From: Solibacillus sp. R5-41
GTDB taxonomy: Bacteria; Bacillota; Bacilli; Bacillales_A; Planococcaceae
Length of the DNA stretch: 64,000 nucleotides
Direction: 5' to 3'
Assembly: GCF_002736105.1 (NCBI RefSeq)
Contig: NZ_CP024123.1
Coordinates: 4,219,412-4,283,411 of the forward strand
Part shown: in pieces, positions 17,502 to 25,509 of the stretch
How positions within the stretch are numbered: the stretch's first letter is position 1
Layout: every line of letters starts with the position of its first letter
Notes under the pieces: model-generated
Databases searched by the model: none
Told to the model about the DNA's origin: nothing
What the model saw: the letters and a program-made list of their open reading frames with translations, nothing else
Translations under genes and position numbers: made by a program

Positions 17502-18488
17502 TCAAATCGATTCATCACGGGACTGTCGATATCCAGCACGCCTACTAAACCATTTCCTTGAAGGATGTGTCGCGTTCTTTTTCTGTTGGTTGACGATCAC
17601 AATGCCCGATACAACCAAGCCCAGCGCTGCAAGTACCATTAGATGCACAACTTCACCTAACATCAACGCTGACAATACCACACCAAACACCGGCGTCAAG
17701 AACAAATACATCGAAACGCTTCCGACCTTGTTGTATTTCATAATATTATTCCAAAGTACAAAGCCTGTGGCAGACAGAAACGCCAAATAGAACAGCATCA
17801 GCATCGCATTCCAAGTGAACGCAAACGGAAAAGGCCCTGCAAAAGACGCACCGACAGCTAACAAGGCGCTTCCGCCAAGCAACATCTGCCAGCTCGTCAT
17901 GTATAGGACATCCAACTCCTTCGCTTCGTTTTTGGAAAGAACATTACCAAACGCGCCGAAAAACAAGCCAAGCAGCAAGCAGATTTCCCCAACACCCATA
18001 TGAAGGGACATCTCTCCTTTCGTCACGTTAGCCAAAATTACTCCCCCGAAGCCTAGTGCAATACCAATGATCTTTCTCAAATTAACACGGTCGTTTCTAT
18101 ACATAAAATGTGCAATCAATATCTGAAAAAACGAGGTCGTCCCCGCGATAATCGCACCTTGGATACCTGTGATCATACTCATGCCGTAATAAAAAAAGGC
18201 ATACTGAAGAAAGGTTTGAAAAAGCCCAATTTTGCTGACCTTGAGCAACGTCCCTCGCTGATATCCAACCTTCCTACGTATTAATTTCATGAACAATAGG
18301 ATGAGCAGCGCGGCAAGGACGAAGCGGTAGCCTGCAAACAAAAGCTGCTCGGACCAATTTTCTTTGCCAATCTCCAGTTCGTCATAGCTAAGTTTAATAT
18401 ATGGAAAAGCGCTCCCCCACAGTAATGACGCTAATGTTGCAGCGAACATAACTCCCAAAGGATGCTTGAAAAATTTCTCTGAAGACAT
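17502..18488 (-). CDS. DMT/EamA-family transporter
   Basis: The 328-residue protein has ten hydrophobic segments: LGVMFAATLASLLWGSAFPY at the start, ITGIQGAIIAGTTSFFQILI mid-protein and SVSMYLFLTPVFGVVLSALM near the end, the usual order of EamA exporters. A basic tail (HPSRKWFSRRAGYRQSRDES) follows. Substrate unknown. By eye its codons are clearly more GC-rich than the neighbours, suggesting a different donor. The start at 18488 has GAGGTG nine bases upstream; the GTG at 18500 overlaps that site. It is separated from the upstream operon by a terminator. Confidence 0.85.
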   Translation of the reverse strand: MSSEKFFKHPLGVMFAATLASLLWGSAFPYIKLSYDELEIGKENWSEQLLFAGYRFVLAALLILLFMKLIRRKVGYQRGTLLKVSKIGLFQTFLQYAFFYYGMSMITGIQGAIIAGTTSFFQILIAHFMYRNDRVNLRKIIGIALGFGGVILANVTKGEMSLHMGVGEICLLLGLFFGAFGNVLSKNEAKELDVLYMTSWQMLLGGSALLAVGASFAGPFPFAFTWNAMLMLFYLAFLSATGFVLWNNIMKYNKVGSVSMYLFLTPVFGVVLSALMLGEVVHLMVLAALGLVVSGIVIVNQQKKNATHPSRKWFSRRAGYRQSRDESI

Positions 18489-18554
18489 TCCAACAGACAC
18501 CTCAATGATTACTTATAGTACGATAATATAACTCTTTCACTTCACATAAAAAGA

Positions 18555-18594
18555 TAAACGACCGATCCCCTGTTGAATTTAGGGAAGCGATCGT
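18555..18594 (-). terminator. Terminator of the ABC/two-domain-protein operon
   Basis: On the minus strand ACGATCG...CCCT pairs with AGGGG...CGGTCGT around a 9-base loop, then a T-rich tail. It lies about 40 bases past the second paralogue. Confidence 0.7.
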
Positions 18595-18631
18595 CTCTGA
18601 AATATAAGGACACATTTCTGGGAACATTTCA

Positions 18632-19939
18632 CTAAGGTGCTTGTACCCCAGCAAAAGGCACTACGGCTCTGCGGTATTTCATAAGACCAACACAAATATC
18701 GCGAAGTAGGCATTCTTTATGCTCGCCGTGATCAGGATATCGTATCAAATCGCCACCATTATGCACAAGTACCTTCCCGCCACTTCCATCTATTGTAGGA
18801 TACTGCCATATATAATCGGCCCAATATTTTGCATGTTCAGCCCCTATGGATGTGAGACCTATAGCATGTTCAGGCAATGAAGTAAATCCTCTTGCATACG
18901 TCCCGAGTATCCCTTCCCAGCCATCAAAATCTTCTGGCATATTCTTGAAAAATTCAAATGGATCATTCTCTACTCTTATCTTGAGATTCGTAAAGGGAGC
19001 AGGTGGTACCGTTTGGGATGGTTTTAAAATTGGAAGCACGCAAACAGCAACCTCTATATTTAATATGAGTTGTCCGCCATTTTTAACATAATCCATTATT
19101 CTATCCGAATATTGTTGCAAATATATTTGATCGCAATGACCAGGGATATAGATGATATCACAGTCCCAAGCTTCATCTGGAATAGGACGAATACCATAGT
19201 ATTCGATTTGTCCGCTTGTACCTTCAAATGTTTTTGCTAAATACGAGGGTGTATCCACAGAATCTATCCCGGTTGTTTGTAAATAAGCCACTTTAAACGG
19301 TTGTATCTGATTTCGATCAATTCCAAGATCGTTATTAAGCCATGGATAAAACCCGTGAAGGAATTTAGTTGTTGTTGGCATAAATCGTTGACCGTTATGA
19401 CTATGAGGATCAAGTGTTGTGATAAAAACTCTACCCCCGCCTTCTAAATCATTAAAATCAATGACAACGGAATCATGAGTATCTTCTATCGCAAGCAATG
19501 TAGTCCCGTTATGATTTCCCTTGTATGCACCATGCCAGTGCCAATGTAAATGCTCAGGCTTCCCATATTCAAAAAAGGAGTGGCTTTCATGATCGGGAAC
19601 ATATAGTTCTATTTTACGCTCTGGTTTCGTCCACCATAACCAATCCTTAGTGTTACAATCAACCCACTCTATATCTACAACGTCTAATAGCTGATCCGCT
19701 TTATCAAGTGCAAAGATGAGTAGAAATCCGCCATTTCTAACATAATCATTAAGCTGTTTTTTATGAAGCAGAATGCGGTCACTGTGACTATGACAAGAAA
19801 TAATGACTGCACCAAATTCATCCAAGTTATAGTTAGACAGGTCCTCCACATATATGAATTGATCCATGTGATGAGCAAAATCCCAATAGCTGATTAGCTG
19901 TGCACTTGTTCCTGTTGTAACATAAGCTATTTTTTTCAT
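18632..19939 (-). CDS. Two-domain Rossmann-like protein of unknown function, copy 2
   Basis: The 435-residue protein contains two related units. Residues 1-80 (KKIAYVTTGTSAQLISYW ... YVRNGGFLLIF) and about 215-295 (FKVAYLQTTGIDSVDTPSYL ... YVKNGGQLILNIEV) share the same plan, a flavodoxin-like fold as in ThuA or class I GATase domains. A His-rich segment (LHWHWHGAYKGNHNG, then TLDPHSHNGQRFMP) follows the first unit and could bind metal. No GATase Cys-His-Glu triad is evident. No signal peptide, so cytosolic. It is the last gene behind a siderophore-type ABC importer and a close paralogue of the gene before it. I do not recognise a characterised homologue. Confidence 0.6.
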   Translation of the reverse strand: MKKIAYVTTGTSAQLISYWDFAHHMDQFIYVEDLSNYNLDEFGAVIISCHSHSDRILLHKKQLNDYVRNGGFLLIFALDKADQLLDVVDIEWVDCNTKDWLWWTKPERKIELYVPDHESHSFFEYGKPEHLHWHWHGAYKGNHNGTTLLAIEDTHDSVVIDFNDLEGGGRVFITTLDPHSHNGQRFMPTTTKFLHGFYPWLNNDLGIDRNQIQPFKVAYLQTTGIDSVDTPSYLAKTFEGTSGQIEYYGIRPIPDEAWDCDIIYIPGHCDQIYLQQYSDRIMDYVKNGGQLILNIEVAVCVLPILKPSQTVPPAPFTNLKIRVENDPFEFFKNMPEDFDGWEGILGTYARGFTSLPEHAIGLTSIGAEHAKYWADYIWQYPTIDGSGGKVLVHNGGDLIRYPDHGEHKECLLRDICVGLMKYRRAVVPFAGVQAP

Positions 19940-19957
19940 CTTTGTCTCCTAATAGTT

Positions 19958-21268
19958 TCATTCTTTAACTTGCACCCCAGCAAAAGGCACAACTGCTTTG
20001 CGATATTTCATAAGACCTACACAAATATCACGAACAAGGCATTCTTTATGCTCGCCGTGATCAGGATATCGCACCATATTATCACCGTTATGCACGAATA
20101 CCTTTCCGCCACTTCCATCTAACGTAGGATATTGCCATAAATAATCTGCTGAGTAATTTGCATTGTCAGCCCCTATGGATGTGAGACCTATAGCATTTTC
20201 AGGTAATCGCGTAAATCCTCTTGAATACTGCCCTATTATGCCGCTCCACCCATCAAAGTCATCTGGCATATTCTTAAAAAATTCAAATGGATCATTTTCT
20301 ATTCTTACCTTGAGATTCGTATAAGGAGTTGGAGGCACCGTTTGGAATGGCTTTAAAAATGGCAGCCAGCATATAGCTACTTCTATATTTAATATAAATT
20401 GTCCACCATTCTTGATATATTCCATCATTCTATCCGAGTATCGCTGCATATAGATATTGTCACCCAGACCAGGGTAATAGATGATATCACAGTCCCAAAC
20501 CTCATCCGGAATAGGACGAACGCCATAGTATTCGATTTGTCCGCCTGTGCCTTCAAAGGTCTTCGCTAAATATGAAGGCGTATTCTCAGAGTCAAACGAT
20601 GTTGTTTGCAAATAAGCCACTTTAAACGGATTAATCTTATTCCTATCAATACCAAGCTCATTATGAATCCATGGGTAAAATTCTTGAAGTAGTTTCATAG
20701 CTGCTGGCATAAATCGTTGACCATTATGACTATGAGGGTCTAGTGTTGTGATAAACACTCTACCACCACCTTCTAAATCGTCAAAATCAACGATAACAGA
20801 CTCATCAGTATCTTCTATCGCGAGCAATGTAGTACCGTTATGATTTCCTTTGAATGATCCATGCCAGTGCCAACGTAAATTCTCAGGCTTTACATATTCA
20901 AAAAAGGAATGATTTATATTATCCGGAACATATAGCTCTATTTTACCATCTGGCTTAGTCCACCATAACCAATCCTTGATTTTTGAATCGACCCACTCTA
21001 TATCTACAACATCTAAAAGCTTATCAACATTGTTAAGTGCAAAAATTAAAAGAAAGCCACCATTTCTAACATATTCGTTAAGTTGTTTTTTGTGTGGCAG
21101 TATGCGGTCACTATGACAATGACAAGAAACAATAACTGCATCGAATTCTGCTAGATTAAAATTAGGAAGGTCATCAGCATAAATTAATTGATCCATGTAA
21201 TGAGCGTAATCCCAATAGCTGATTAACTGCGCACTTGTTCCTGTTGTAACATAAGCGATTTTTTTCAT
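19958..21268 (-). CDS. Two-domain Rossmann-like protein of unknown function, copy 1
   Basis: The 436-residue protein is collinear with the gene at 18632 and clearly a tandem duplicate by inspection, sharing KKIAYVTTGTSAQLISYW, SCHCHSDRILPHKKQLNEYV, LRWHWHGSFKGNHNG, TLDPHSHNGQRFMPA and the end RYPDHGEHKECLVRDICVGL. The two differ mainly in loops and in the second unit (YYPGLGDNIYMQRYSDRMME against IYIPGHCDQIYLQQYSDRIM), so they may have diverged in specificity or form a heterodimer. It starts 18 bases after the ATPase gene's stop, with AAAGGTG before the ATG, and so belongs to the importer operon. A role in handling the imported ligand is inference. Confidence 0.6.
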   Translation of the reverse strand: MKKIAYVTTGTSAQLISYWDYAHYMDQLIYADDLPNFNLAEFDAVIVSCHCHSDRILPHKKQLNEYVRNGGFLLIFALNNVDKLLDVVDIEWVDSKIKDWLWWTKPDGKIELYVPDNINHSFFEYVKPENLRWHWHGSFKGNHNGTTLLAIEDTDESVIVDFDDLEGGGRVFITTLDPHSHNGQRFMPAAMKLLQEFYPWIHNELGIDRNKINPFKVAYLQTTSFDSENTPSYLAKTFEGTGGQIEYYGVRPIPDEVWDCDIIYYPGLGDNIYMQRYSDRMMEYIKNGGQFILNIEVAICWLPFLKPFQTVPPTPYTNLKVRIENDPFEFFKNMPDDFDGWSGIIGQYSRGFTRLPENAIGLTSIGADNANYSADYLWQYPTLDGSGGKVFVHNGDNMVRYPDHGEHKECLVRDICVGLMKYRKAVVPFAGVQVKE

Positions 21269-21286
21269 TTTTACACCTTTTCATCG

Positions 21287-22078
21287 TTAAAATTTATGCA
21301 AATCTATTGGCAATATTGTTGAATAGGATTTCTCTGCTTGTTCATACGATAATATTTCAGAATTAATACCAAAATAATTTCGTAAATTATCGGTATTCAC
21401 TACTTTTTCAGTTTCATCGAAAATATACCCATCTTTACCTAAAAGCAAAGTCGAGTTTGCTATACGAAAGGCATGATGTGGGAAATGTGTATTTATAATA
21501 ATAGAATATTCCCCTTGCTGATTTAACTCTTCGACAATATTCAATATTTTTAGTTGGTTTCTCAAGTCAAGATGGGATTCTGGTTCGTCCATTATGAGTA
21601 TTTTAGGATTCTTGATAAGGGCTCTTGCAATTAAAACCATTTGTAGCTCACCGCCACTCATCTTATTACAATTTTGTTCACTTAGATGCTCAATACCTAG
21701 CCTTCTTAATTGTTCATAGGCTCTCTCGTAATCCTCTTTTTTAGGAAGCCTGCCCATTCTCACATGAGGAGATAAACCCATAACAGTCATTTCAAGCCCA
21801 GTAAATCCAAACGCCGATTTTTTAGATTGTGGCACATAGGCTACTAGTTTCCAATACTCACTTGCAGACATTTGTTTAACAGATTTATCATTTATTAAAA
21901 TATTTCCTGATTTGTATTCTAAAAATCCTAATAAGCATTTTACAAAGGTTGTCTTACCAATCCCATTTGCTCCTAAGATGGCTAATGTTTCACCCTTTTT
22001 TACGTTAAAGGATAAATCTTTAAATATCTGTCTTTCTGAGTTGGGATATTGAAAGTTAAGATTTTCAACTCTAATCAT
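21287..22078 (-). CDS. ABC transporter ATPase, iron-siderophore/cobalamin type
   Basis: The 263-residue protein has Walker A (LGANGIGKTT), Q-loop (VAYVPQSKK), signature (MSGGELQMVLIARAL), Walker B (ILIMDEPESHLD) and switch His (IINTHFPHHAF). The arrangement is that of FecE/BtuD-type ATPases. Two departures from the commonest forms are MSGGELQ in place of LSGGxxQ and MDEPESHLD in place of MDEPTSALD; both occur in this family. The ATG at 22078 follows CAGGAGGTG and lies 8 bases inside the permease gene, so the two are coupled. Confidence 0.92.
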   Translation of the reverse strand: MIRVENLNFQYPNSERQIFKDLSFNVKKGETLAILGANGIGKTTFVKCLLGFLEYKSGNILINDKSVKQMSASEYWKLVAYVPQSKKSAFGFTGLEMTVMGLSPHVRMGRLPKKEDYERAYEQLRRLGIEHLSEQNCNKMSGGELQMVLIARALIKNPKILIMDEPESHLDLRNQLKILNIVEELNQQGEYSIIINTHFPHHAFRIANSTLLLGKDGYIFDETEKVVNTDNLRNYFGINSEILSYEQAEKSYSTILPIDLHKF

Positions 22079-23084
22079 CCCACACACCTCCTGTTCTTCT
22101 AAGAAGATAAATAAAGAATGGTACACCGAGAAGCGAGCTTATAATAGATAATGGAATTTCTGCTGCTGTTAGGGATCTTGCGAGTGTATCTGTAATTAGC
22201 ATAAATATAGCGCCCATAATCATAGCTGCTGGCACTAAATGTTTATTGTCTGTTCCGACGATCATCCGTGTAAAATGCGGTACAATTAGCCCAACAAAAC
22301 TAATAATGCCAGCAATAGATACAATTGACGCCACAATGACTGTTGTGAAGAATATGATAATAACACGCATTTTTTTTACATTTACGCCCAACGAAATCGC
22401 TTCATCTTCATCTAGTGAAAGAAGATTTAGATGCCATCTGTATTTATAGAGGACAAATAAAGAAATCAAAATACTAGGCATTGTTCTAATAATGGTTTCC
22501 TTCGAAGGTCCAGCAAGTGAGCCCATAAGCCAAAAGGTGATAGCAGGAAGTTCATTTTTGGAATCGGCCATAAACTTTAGTATGGAGACGCCAGAGTCGA
22601 ATAATGCGCTAGTAATAATTCCTGAAAGAACGAGCATAAGCACAGTGAGACGCCCACGTCTTTTTGCGATGCTATATGTGAGGTACATCCCTGCAAACGC
22701 AAAGAGTATGGCCAAAAACTGCGTGCCAAGCGTTGTTCCAATTGTTATTATGCCAATAGCTGCACCGAAGCTTGCTCCCGATGATACGCCCAAAATATGC
22801 TCACTTACGAGCGGATTACCAAATGTAGCCTGCAAAGCAGCCCCAGCAACAGCAATACCAGCCCCTACAACCACCGCTAACAGTACGCGGGGTATTCTAA
22901 TTTCGTGTACGACTACTGAAAGCTTCGGGTCTGAAATTGAATCTGGGTTAAAGATTGAATGGAAAACATCTAGCGGGGCGATTGTGTATCTTCCGATACA
23001 AATCGCTGCCACCATTAAAATAATTAAGGAAAGAGAGGATAATACGTAAAAGGTCCTAAGCTTCCTCTGTCTTGCTGTTGCCAT
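22071..23084 (-). CDS. FecCD-family ABC permease
   Basis: The 337-residue membrane protein carries the FecCD/BtuC signatures EIRIPRVLLAVVVGAGIAVA, GAALQATFGNPLVSEHILGV, GASFGAAIGI and GIISFVGLIVPHFTRMIVGT. About nine or ten helices are visible. Such permeases work as homodimers with one ATPase gene product and a lipid-anchored binding protein, importing iron-siderophores, haem or cobamides. Start at 23084 after AAGGAGATG. It lies 12 bases downstream of the binding protein gene. Confidence 0.94.
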   Translation of the reverse strand: MATARQRKLRTFYVLSSLSLIILMVAAICIGRYTIAPLDVFHSIFNPDSISDPKLSVVVHEIRIPRVLLAVVVGAGIAVAGAALQATFGNPLVSEHILGVSSGASFGAAIGIITIGTTLGTQFLAILFAFAGMYLTYSIAKRRGRLTVLMLVLSGIITSALFDSGVSILKFMADSKNELPAITFWLMGSLAGPSKETIIRTMPSILISLFVLYKYRWHLNLLSLDEDEAISLGVNVKKMRVIIIFFTTVIVASIVSIAGIISFVGLIVPHFTRMIVGTDNKHLVPAAMIMGAIFMLITDTLARSLTAAEIPLSIISSLLGVPFFIYLLRRTGGVWDD

Positions 23085-23096
23085 CAAAACATCTCC

Positions 23097-24215
23097 TTAT
23101 TGCATAAACATGTCGAAGTATTTGCTATTTTTGTTCGCTTCAACATTTAGAATTTGATCAATTTCTTCCTCAGTTACATCGATATTGTACAACAATTTAT
23201 AATCTTCACGAACCTGTTCGCGCATACTAAAATCCTTGAACTTCTCTGGAGTCGCTAAGAAAGCATAGAAATACCAAGTAATTCCTGGATTATCTAGTTG
23301 AGATGCTGTAGGGGCTTTGTACACTCTTTTTTCTTTAACAGCTGTCAGGTTTTTAAGAACAGGATGGTTATAGAAATATTCGGGAGTGATATCTTTTAGG
23401 AAATCGCCAATAACGATCATATCAGGATCCCATTCTAGTAAGGTTTCTACATTGATTTCAGCATCTGGTGTATCAAATTTTCCAACTGTATAGGTAAGGT
23501 TATCTACCTTATGTACTGCAGTGTGAGGGAGTTCTGTTCCCCATGTTGTAATTTTATTTTCAGCTACATTGCCTATAAATACATGATTTTGTTGCTCATC
23601 TTCTGTTAGGCTTTCAGTTACTTTAAGAACGGCTTGTTTAGATTTCTCATGGTGTGCAAATACCTCATCTACTCGATCTTGCTTTCCTAGAGCTTCACCG
23701 TATAACGTATATCTTTCAATATCGTCAGCATACGTACCCCAGTTTACAGCTACAACATCAATGCCAGCATCTTCTAGAGGTTTAATTCCTTCTTCTCCAA
23801 AATTCCATTGATAAACAACATCAGGGGCCAAATTTAAAATACTTTCAACATTTGGCTTTGACCAATCACCATGCATGATGTCAGAATTCACATCTAGAAT
23901 TTTCGGATATTTTTTTGCAACGACATCGCCTTTAATATTATTCTCTTGATCATTTTTTACCATGCCTAAGTATGGTTTAGCGGATTGTGTAATAGAAAGC
24001 ATTTCAGATCCCTCGGCTGGAAATAGCACGAAGTTTTCAGCATATCCATTCTCAAGAACAACTTCTTTATCTCTACCATCAACGATAGTTACAGGTTCAC
24101 TAACAACTTTTGCACTTTCCTTTTCCTTTTGGCTGTTATCAGAGGCTTGGCAGCCAACTAAACCTAATGCCATAATACCTACTGTACTACCCATTAAAAA
24201 TTTTGATTTAATCAT
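23097..24215 (-). CDS. Siderophore/cobalamin-type substrate-binding lipoprotein
   Basis: The 372-residue protein begins MIKSKFLMGSTVGIMALGLV followed by GCQA, a lipobox, and continues with the two-lobed TroA/FepB layout: VTIVDGRDKEVVL, PDVVYQWNFGEEGIKPLEDA, the long linking helix, and VETLLEWDPDMIVIGDFL. It would be anchored outside the membrane and deliver its ligand to the FecCD permease. The start at 24215 has AGGAG upstream. A much longer frame exists but its extra 90 residues have no ribosome-binding site and overlap the Fur-like box, so I reject it. Ligand unknown; a Fur-like box suggests iron. Confidence 0.9.
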   Translation of the reverse strand: MIKSKFLMGSTVGIMALGLVGCQASDNSQKEKESAKVVSEPVTIVDGRDKEVVLENGYAENFVLFPAEGSEMLSITQSAKPYLGMVKNDQENNIKGDVVAKKYPKILDVNSDIMHGDWSKPNVESILNLAPDVVYQWNFGEEGIKPLEDAGIDVVAVNWGTYADDIERYTLYGEALGKQDRVDEVFAHHEKSKQAVLKVTESLTEDEQQNHVFIGNVAENKITTWGTELPHTAVHKVDNLTYTVGKFDTPDAEINVETLLEWDPDMIVIGDFLKDITPEYFYNHPVLKNLTAVKEKRVYKAPTASQLDNPGITWYFYAFLATPEKFKDFSMREQVREDYKLLYNIDVTEEEIDQILNVEANKNSKYFDMFMQ

Positions 24216-24385
24216 GTTTGTCACTACTCCTAATAGTTTTTTTGTTCTGCAAAAATAATCCCCATACGATCGCAACCCCATGGCCAATCCGATAAATCCG
24301 ATCATAAAAGGGGCACATAATCTTATTCCGCATTCTTCGGTTACTTCATTCTCTTCCCTTATAAACAAAAAAATCTTATCATCAT

Positions 24386-24400
24386 TGAGAATGATAGTCA
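24386..24400 (-). promoter_or_regulatory. Fur-box-like operator
   Basis: TGAGAATGATAGTCA matches the Bacillus 7-1-7 Fur box (TGATAATnATTATCA) at all but three positions and lies about 170 bases upstream of the binding-protein start. It suggests iron repression of the importer operon. Confidence 0.6.
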
Positions 24401-24494
24401 ATCTCACACATTTTACCAATGAATACCTAGAAGCATCTTTAACTCTATTTTCGAAGCTTAAAATAGGCAAATATTTCCAGATATAGCTGCTAAC

Positions 24495-24892
24495 CAGCAT
24501 TCCATTGCATTGATGCCATTGACCACGAACCGTTACGCCAAGTCGTTAGACCAATGTCCATCCACGTCCGCGAGTGTCACCGGGTGCCAAATTAGCGAGT
24601 ACGCGCTGTTCGTCATGCTATTGACGACAGTGTAATACTTTCCATCACGCTCCAAGCTGTTTGGATAATTAATCGAACAATACTTCCGTAGCAGGAAGTT
24701 TGTAGTTGCCGTTAGGGAGTCTAGATTGCCCGCTTAATTTTCACCACTTTTACCGTATCCCCGGTTAGCACTGTATCCACTTTATCTACACTCGAAATTA
24801 CGGAAACGACCAGTTCGCTCCTACTGTCAGCGCTACGTTCTTCACGACGCCGCTTGTTGCGCCCGTTCCGTTCACTTGCAACGAGGCTGGGA
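24495..24892 (-). pseudogene. Broken SLH-domain surface protein fragment
   Basis: Three reading frames in succession give related pieces of one protein: LQVNGTGATSGVVKNVALTV, then DTVLTGDTVKVVKIK, then NGNYKLPATEVLFD, then YYTVVNSMTNSAYSLIWHPV and TLADVDGHWSNDLA ... FVVNGINA. The last part is an S-layer homology repeat opening (DVxGHW, then a second conserved xVVNG). At least three frameshifts or stops are present, and the 5' side ends exactly at the MITE-like element. It is a dead fragment of a surface-layer or SLH-anchored gene. Confidence 0.75.
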
Positions 24893-25032
24893 CAAAAGAG
24901 AAAAAGTGTTAGATTGACTGATGTCGATCTAACACTTTTTTGCTGTAAGAGTTGAAGTCCGCTACGACGGACGCTTTCCGAGGCGTGGCCTTTGCTCCTC
25001 TTTCTTAAAATTTAAGGTTTTGTCCCAGCCTC
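24893..25032. mobile_element. 140-bp MITE-like element with 15-bp inverted ends
   Basis: GAGGCTGGGACAAAA at 24893 and TTTTGTCCCAGCCTC at 25018 are perfect inverted repeats. Between them is a strong hairpin (AAAAGTGTTAGAT / ATCTAACACTTTT) and a GC-rich block TCCGCTACGACGGACGCTTT. There is no coding capacity. It abuts the broken SLH gene on one side and the rlmH-end repeat at 25041 on the other. Confidence 0.75.
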
Positions 25033-25040
25033 TTCTAAAA

Positions 25041-25071
25041 AACCGCACTTACTTATGATACGGTTCACCGT
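25041..25071 (-). repeat. rlmH-end repeat copy 6
   Basis: AACCGCACTTACTTATGATA and CGGTTCACCGT match the consensus with one change (C-A for C-T in CTCC). The following GGATCTAAATGAGGTT forms an imperfect partner of the AACCGCACTTA arm. Confidence 0.85.
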
Positions 25072-25117
25072 GATGGATCTAAATGAGGTTTTCATTTTGA
25101 AGTCTGGACTAAAGATT

Positions 25118-25288
25118 TCACTTTAACTTAGTCGTCTTTTTTCTGGTCCATTTTATTAGTTTTCCTTTTTGTGAGCTAGCGCGGTTAAGGACACAGTTAT
25201 AATCCTCCTGAAATGCTTGCCTGATCGCATAGTTAAGTGAATTAGTCACACCTAAGACAAATGTATTTTGGTACCGATTTACCACCAT
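25118..25288 (-). CDS. Small ORF or gene remnant, unrecognised
   Basis: A 56-residue frame, MVVNRYQNTFVLGVTNSLNY onward, ending in a basic tail KGKLIKWTRKKTTKLK. Codons look plausible, but the ribosome-binding site (AGGAAG, 12 bases before ATG) is poor and I know no matching family. It lies between an rlmH-end repeat and the LysM gene, where other gene scraps occur, so a remnant is as likely as a real gene. Confidence 0.3.
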   Translation of the reverse strand: MVVNRYQNTFVLGVTNSLNYAIRQAFQEDYNCVLNRASSQKGKLIKWTRKKTTKLK

Positions 25289-25461
25289 TACAAACAACAG
25301 CTTCCTATTATAAAATTTTACTAAAATAAATAGAAGATGTGCTTAAAACGGAATAAACTGGATTTCTTCTTTAAAAGCGGCTCTAGAAATATTATTGCAA
25401 TATAAATGCCATAGTCGTAAACGAATTAACACCTACTTGTTCTTTTTCTCAGAAAAATCTA

Positions 25462-25478
25462 TGTTACGATTATTTTAA
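25462..25478 (+). promoter_or_regulatory. Possible WalR box
   Basis: TGTTAC-GATTA-TTTTAA fits the WalR direct repeat TGTWAH-N5-TGTWAH with one mismatch, 32 bases before the LysM gene. In B. subtilis the related wall gene yocH is in the Wal regulon. Short motif, so chance is possible. Confidence 0.35.
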
Positions 25479-25509
25479 ATTAGCAACCAAGAATATGGAG
25501 GATAAATGA

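Noticed and set aside
18500..18530. ATTACTTATAGTACGATAAT as a tenth rlmH-end repeat
   Set aside because: Only about ten bases resemble the core, the GGTTCTCCGT half is absent, and the region looks like the DMT gene promoter.
23097..24500. A longer start for the substrate-binding protein, adding about 95 residues
   Set aside because: The extension has no ribosome-binding site, covers the Fur-like box and puts the lipoprotein signal peptide in the middle. The ATG at 24215 fits.
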